Source: Bacillota bacterium (GTDB lineage: Bacteria > Bacillota_A > Clostridia > Clostridiales > Clostridiaceae). Taken from it: DNA of 8,678 nucleotides. Both the position numbers and the translations under genes were made by a program. The number at the start of each line of letters is the position of its first letter. Positions within the stretch are counted from its first letter, which is position 1. The notes under the pieces were generated by a model. The model saw only the letters and a program-made list of their open reading frames with translations, ran no database searches and was not told where the DNA came from. The DNA is taken from NCBI GenBank assembly GCA_021780795.1, contig JAJXYA010000099.1, forward strand, positions 1 through 8,678, in the 5' to 3' direction. Shown piece by piece: positions 5,529-8,678 of this stretch.

Positions 5529-6557
5529 ATGATATTGAATTTATTTAATATAAATATTTCAGAAAAATTAAATAAAGCTACTAAAATCTTACCGGGTCTT
5601 ATCATATGTATAATTATTGCATGCATAGGAAAATTTATAGGGAAATATATACCGAGTATAGGTGGTGCATCTATAGCAATATTTATAGGTATGGCAGTCG
5701 GAAATACTTTTGGAAACAAAACAATATATAATCAAGGCTCTAAATTTGCAGAAAGTAACTTATTAGCTTACTCGATAGTTCTACTTGGTGGTACCTTAAG
5801 TGCTGAGACTATACTGAAATTAGGAGTTACGGGAGTAACTTTTATTGTATTCCAAATGCTTATAACAATTGTTTTTGCAATATTAATAGGGAAAAAACTT
5901 GGCTTTTCAGAAAACTTTAGTCTTTTAATGGCAAGTGGTAATGCGGTATGTGGTTCTTCTGCTATAGCATCTACGGCTCCTGTTATAGGAGCAAGTGACA
6001 GTGAAAAAGCCATAGCTATAACCATGGTAAATGTCACTGGAACAGTTTTAATGCTCTTACTTCCATTTCTTGCTCAAATAGTATTCAAAACAGAAACCAT
6101 AAGAACATCTGCTTTTATAGGTGGTATCCTTCAATCTATAGGGCAAGTTGTAGCAAGCGGTAGTTTAGTAAATGAGCATGTAAAAGACTTAGCCACTATA
6201 TTTAAAATAGTCCGTATAATATTCTTAGTGTTTGTTGTATTAAGCTTTGGAGCAATGAAAAAGAAATCTTCAGAGTCAAACTCTAAAAAACACAGTCCAA
6301 AGGTAGGGGTGCCTTGGTATGTAATCGGGTTCTTTATTATGTGCTTCTTATTTACAATGGGTGTGTTTTCCTTACAGGTTTCTAAAATATTTAAATTGAT
6401 AAGTAGTGACTTTGAAATAATCGCCCTTGCAGGTATAGGGATGAGAGTAAATTTTAGAGAGCTTATAAAACAAGGAGCTAAAGCTTCAATTTATGCATTA
6501 GGTGTTGCTGCAATTCAGATTCTATCGGCGATTGTGTTAATAACAGTTCTTTTATAA
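5529..6557 (+). CDS. YeiH/UPF0324 putative sulfate/sulfite exporter
   Basis: A 342-residue polytopic membrane protein of normal length for the YeiH (UPF0324) family, annotated as a putative sulfate exporter. Around ten hydrophobic helices are visible, for example 19-37, 45-60, 103-120, 165-185, 223-241, 262-281 and 321-341. Family motifs are intact: IGGASIAIFIGMAVGN (44-59), SIVLLGGTLSAETILKLG (82-99), the conserved MASGNAVCGSSAIASTAPVI (134-153), NVTGTVLMLLLPFLA (168-182) and ALAGIGMRVNF (299-309). The segment GGILQSIGQVVASG (198-211) replaces the histidine-containing form seen in enterobacterial YeiH. The start ATG has AAAGGA eight bases upstream. Divergence from a CysL/YeiE-like regulator over a LysR box supports export of a sulfur oxyanion, with sulfite or a sulfonate-breakdown product as likely candidates. 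Family firm, substrate inferred. Confidence 0.92.
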   Translation: MILNLFNINISEKLNKATKILPGLIICIIIACIGKFIGKYIPSIGGASIAIFIGMAVGNTFGNKTIYNQGSKFAESNLLAYSIVLLGGTLSAETILKLGVTGVTFIVFQMLITIVFAILIGKKLGFSENFSLLMASGNAVCGSSAIASTAPVIGASDSEKAIAITMVNVTGTVLMLLLPFLAQIVFKTETIRTSAFIGGILQSIGQVVASGSLVNEHVKDLATIFKIVRIIFLVFVVLSFGAMKKKSSESNSKKHSPKVGVPWYVIGFFIMCFLFTMGVFSLQVSKIFKLISSDFEIIALAGIGMRVNFRELIKQGAKASIYALGVAAIQILSAIVLITVLL

Positions 6558-6572
6558 ATGAAATAAATGATA

Positions 6573-6598
6573 TAATAAGTTATATAAAATACTTATTA
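6573..6598. repeat. Short inverted repeat between exporter and AlaX genes
   Basis: TAATAAGT (6573-6580) and ACTTATTA (6591-6598) form an 8-bp stem with a 10-base AT loop. No U-tract follows on either strand, so it is not a convincing terminator. It could be an operator or mRNA processing hairpin in the 79-base gap. A TATAAT overlaps its left edge (6571-6576), but no -35 is visible, so read-through from the exporter is possible. Confidence 0.4.
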
Positions 6599-6636
6599 AG
6601 AAAAAATGAAATATTAGATAGAAAAGGAAGTAGAAA

Positions 6637-7854
6637 ATGGATAAACTTTTTTATGAAGATCAATATATAAAGGAATTTATAGCTGAGGCTACTCATATAA
6701 AGGAGAAAGCTGGGGCTTATCATGTGGTTTTAGATAAAACAGCATTTTTCCCTGGTGGCGGAGGACAATTCTGTGATTTAGGTAAAATAGATAGCAACGA
6801 GGTTATTGAGGTTTATGAAGAAAATGGAATCATTTATCATGTTACAAAGCAAAAACTTATAAAAACACATAACCTAAAATGTTCTATAGATTGGGAAAGA
6901 AGACAAGATGGAATGCATCAGCATTTAGGTCAACACGTGCTTTCAGGATGTTTTTTTAAATTATTCAATGCAAACACTTTAAGTTTTCACTTAGGAAATG
7001 ATGTTAGTACAGTAGATATTAAGGGACATTTAGACGAAGAAAAAATTAGGGCTGTTGAAAAATATGCAAATGTTATTATTGGAGAAAATATTCAGGTTGA
7101 ATCCTTTGTACCACAAGAAACAGAACTAAAAGGGTTAAATCTAAGAAGAGATTTACCAAAAACAGAGGTAGAAATAAGAGTTGTTAAAATTGGAGATTTA
7201 GATATTAATGCTTGCTGTGGAGTCCACCCAAGGTCTACACAAGAGCTTAGAATGATAAAAATAAAAAGATGGGAAAAGCATAAAGAGGCTACGAGAATAG
7301 AGTTCTTATCAGGTAGTAGAGCAGTTGAGGATTCAATAAAAAAGGATAAGGTTTTAACTGAAATTTGCAGATATTTAAGTAGTAATGAGATTGAAGCTAT
7401 AAAAAGCATCAAGAATTTAAACGAACAGTTAAAAGCTACGTTGGATGAAAACAAGAGAATGAGCGATGAAGTAGCCTCTTATGAAGCAAAAGCTATGATA
7501 GAAAATGCAGAAAAAATAGGAGATTATTCAGTAATAAAAAATATCTATCATAAAGAAGAGGTTAAATATGTAAGTAAACTAGTTACAAAACTAGTTCAGC
7601 GGGAGGATACTATTGCGTTAATGGCAGTGAAAGATGGAGAAAAGGTAAACTTAATTTTTGCTGCAGCTAAAAATGTTAAAGGTATTAGTATGAAGGAACT
7701 ATTAAGGGATACACTTTCACTTATTGAAGGAGCAGGTGGAGGCAATGAATACTTAGCACAAGGTGCAGGGAAAAGCAATAATCTTAATTCTGCTATGGAT
7801 TATGCCCTATCTAAATTGGTGTCACCAACGCAGCAAGTGGCAAGTTTGAAATGA
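6637..7854 (+). CDS. Alanyl-tRNA editing protein, AlaX type with DHHA1 domain
   Basis: A 405-residue stand-alone editing factor that hydrolyses mischarged Ser-tRNA(Ala) or Gly-tRNA(Ala) in the cytoplasm, without the aminoacylation domain of AlaRS. The order is: an N-terminal beta domain with the glycine motif TAFFPGGGGQFCDLG (35-49); the Zn-binding editing core with HLGQH (H96, H100) and CCGVH (C193, H197), giving the H-H-C-H set; a coiled-coil-like helix (about 250-292); and a C-terminal DHHA1 domain with IEGAGGGNEYLAQGAG (363-378). The length and DHHA1 tail fit the longer AlaX class. The usual E in the FYPEGGGQ motif is G here. The start ATG follows AAAGGAAG (6623-6630) at 6-base spacing. 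It may be cotranscribed with the upstream exporter, though the functions are unrelated. The family assignment is secure; tRNA specificity is inferred from the family. Confidence 0.93.
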   Translation: MDKLFYEDQYIKEFIAEATHIKEKAGAYHVVLDKTAFFPGGGGQFCDLGKIDSNEVIEVYEENGIIYHVTKQKLIKTHNLKCSIDWERRQDGMHQHLGQHVLSGCFFKLFNANTLSFHLGNDVSTVDIKGHLDEEKIRAVEKYANVIIGENIQVESFVPQETELKGLNLRRDLPKTEVEIRVVKIGDLDINACCGVHPRSTQELRMIKIKRWEKHKEATRIEFLSGSRAVEDSIKKDKVLTEICRYLSSNEIEAIKSIKNLNEQLKATLDENKRMSDEVASYEAKAMIENAEKIGDYSVIKNIYHKEEVKYVSKLVTKLVQREDTIALMAVKDGEKVNLIFAAAKNVKGISMKELLRDTLSLIEGAGGGNEYLAQGAGKSNNLNSAMDYALSKLVSPTQQVASLK

Positions 7855-7930
7855 AAAACTAGTAATTAATTAGTTTAATAACATTTCTTCTGAAGTCGTA
7901 ATATTGCAATACCACAGGTGATGATTAATA

Positions 7931-7985
7931 AACCAACGAAAACCCCACAAAAATAATGATATTTGTGGGGTTTTCATTGGTTTTT
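7931..7985. terminator. Strong terminator shared by AlaX and the convergent membrane gene
   Basis: GAAAACCCCACAAA (7938-7951) pairs perfectly with TTTGTGGGGTTTTC (7962-7975). After one C/A mismatch, AACCAA/TTGGTT extends the stem to about 20 bp. The plus strand then runs TTTTT (7981-7985), giving a canonical intrinsic terminator for AlaX, 77 bases after its stop. On the minus strand the stem follows the last gene's stop within about 6 bases and leads into GGTTTATTAATC, so it probably works in both directions. Confidence 0.9.
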
Positions 7986-7988
7986 AGT

Positions 7989-8558
7989 CTAATCCAGTTC
8001 TAGTACTTCAAATATCCTCTTACTTAGGAACATTATCGTGAATGAGGCTAATAGGTTGTAACAAATTAATATTATATAGGATATATATTGCATTGAAGAA
8101 TTATACTTTGTAGTTGCTGATAAAATTGCAAAGGTGATTATTCCTGGTAACACCACTAACAAACTTATCCCCATTTTTGAAAATGTTTGAAGATTTTTGC
8201 TATGGGTTTCCCCTAATAGTTTTCTTGAAAGTACATCACTATAGGTATATATAGCGCCAAAGGATGCATAGCACAAAGCACATAATATTGAAACTACTGC
8301 ACCACTTTTAAGTATAACACCAGATACAATGAACAGTGAAAGTCCATCTACGGTATATTTAATAAGATCCGCTAGTGTAGCATAAAACAGTTTAGATATT
8401 GAAGAATAAGGAATTAAATATATAAAGGGCTTTGAAAGCTCCTGTCCCCATTTTCCTTGAAGTGTAAAGAAAAATAACATATATATGGAAAAGAATAAAA
8501 TTGTGTTCATATTTGCACCTTTAAAAATGTAACGAGAAATAATTCCAACACCTATCAT
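7989..8558 (-). CDS. Putative ABC exporter membrane subunit, C-terminal remnant
   Basis: A 189-residue hydrophobic protein with about five membrane helices (roughly 18-34, 66-84, 86-105, 126-146 and 158-178). Its motifs are those I associate with the C-terminal half of the clostridial putative ABC exporter family (roughly 500-residue proteins): FFFTLQGKWGQELSKPFIYL (29-48), FYATLADLIKYTVDG (58-72), YSDVLSRKLLGETHSKNLQT (106-125). The frame stays open upstream of the ATG at 8558 (FFAKRKRIHKIIYTSSGIPF and on) but has no start codon, and hits a stop at 8649-8651, with more stops beyond. The ATG at 8558 has no ribosome binding site. An internal ATG at 8510 does have AAAGGTG five bases upstream. 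The N-terminal half therefore appears lost or frame-shifted, so this is probably a pseudogene or a re-started fragment. No ABC ATPase gene is visible beside it. Confidence 0.62.
   Translation of the reverse strand: MIGVGIISRYIFKGANMNTILFFSIYMLFFFTLQGKWGQELSKPFIYLIPYSSISKLFYATLADLIKYTVDGLSLFIVSGVILKSGAVVSILCALCYASFGAIYTYSDVLSRKLLGETHSKNLQTFSKMGISLLVVLPGIITFAILSATTKYNSSMQYISYIILICYNLLASFTIMFLSKRIFEVLELD
8516..8522 (-). promoter_or_regulatory. Ribosome binding site favouring an internal start (ATG 8508-8510)
   Basis: The minus strand reads AAAGGTG here, five bases before the ATG at residue 17 of the 189-residue frame. The first ATG (8558) is preceded by ACCTTTACG with no purine-rich site. If anything is translated from this truncated gene, a 173-residue product starting MNTILFFSIY is the better prediction. 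Confidence 0.45.
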
Positions 8559-8678
8559 CGTAAAGGTTATCTTATCTATAAAGGGAATTCCAGAGGACGT
8601 GTAAATAATTTTGTGTATTCTCTTTCTTTTGGCAAAAAAATCAATATGTTAGTTTTACAAAAAAAATTAATAAAAATA

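Noticed and set aside
5489..5719. A 76-codon minus-strand frame across the YeiH gene start
   Set aside because: It overlaps the exporter promoter, leader and first two membrane helices in antisense, and its hydrophobic composition simply mirrors the exporter.
7092..7454. A 120-codon open frame on the minus strand inside the AlaX gene
   Set aside because: It is wholly antisense to a well-conserved gene, has no credible ribosome binding site or recognisable protein features, and is explained by low-GC codon bias on the opposite strand. The same applies to shorter antisense frames at 2126-2356, 3200-3391, 5768-6037 and 7596-7778.
1..8678. A defence island, mobile element, CRISPR array or toxin-antitoxin pair
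   Set aside because: No nuclease, transposase, integrase, reverse transcriptase, repeat-spacer pattern or toxin-like small gene pair is visible on either strand. The gene content is that of an ordinary clostridial chromosome.

Overview
The window looks like ordinary chromosomal DNA from a low-GC Firmicute, most likely a Clostridium or close relative. The evidence is very AT-rich intergenic DNA, A/T-ending codons, strong AGGAGG-type ribosome binding sites before most genes, U-tailed hairpin terminators, and a gene set typical of clostridia. I see no tRNA, rRNA, CRISPR array, insertion sequence or phage gene. Nothing here amounts to a convincing new defence or mobile system.

Layout. (1) Bases 1-1219 are the C-terminal part of an EF-G-like GTPase of the Tet(M)/ribosomal-protection superfamily; its start lies outside the window. 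(2) Two tandem hairpins (1242-1306) separate it from a convergent 62-residue helical protein (minus strand, 1345-1533). (3) A DUF421/YetF-type membrane protein (1743-2426) is divergent from that small gene, with a short AT-rich tandem repeat between them. (4) A 276-base gap (2427-2702) carries two related palindromes that look like operators. It leads to a small ABM-fold monooxygenase-like protein (2703-2987) closed by a clear terminator. (5) A MATE efflux pump (3111-4451) has its own promoter-like -10 and a strong ribosome binding site.

(6) A LysR regulator (minus, 4485-5381) and a YeiH/UPF0324 putative sulfate/sulfite exporter (plus, 5529-6557) are divergently arranged. The shared region holds a symmetrical LysR-type box (ATTA-N7-TAAT). 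This is the best-supported regulatory unit in the window. (7) A DHHA1-containing alanyl-tRNA editing protein, AlaX type (6637-7854), follows 79 bases later and may be read through from the exporter. (8) A strong bidirectional terminator (7931-7985) closes it and the convergent last gene. (9) That last gene (minus, 7989-8558, open to 8648) is the C-terminal part of a putative ABC-exporter membrane subunit whose N-terminal part is missing. An in-frame stop lies at 8649-8651 inside the window, so it is probably a truncated remnant.

The genes are mostly single transcription units with unrelated jobs: ribosome-associated GTPase, spore or membrane protein, drug efflux, sulfur-anion export and tRNA proofreading. 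Only the LysR/YeiH pair forms an obvious functional module.
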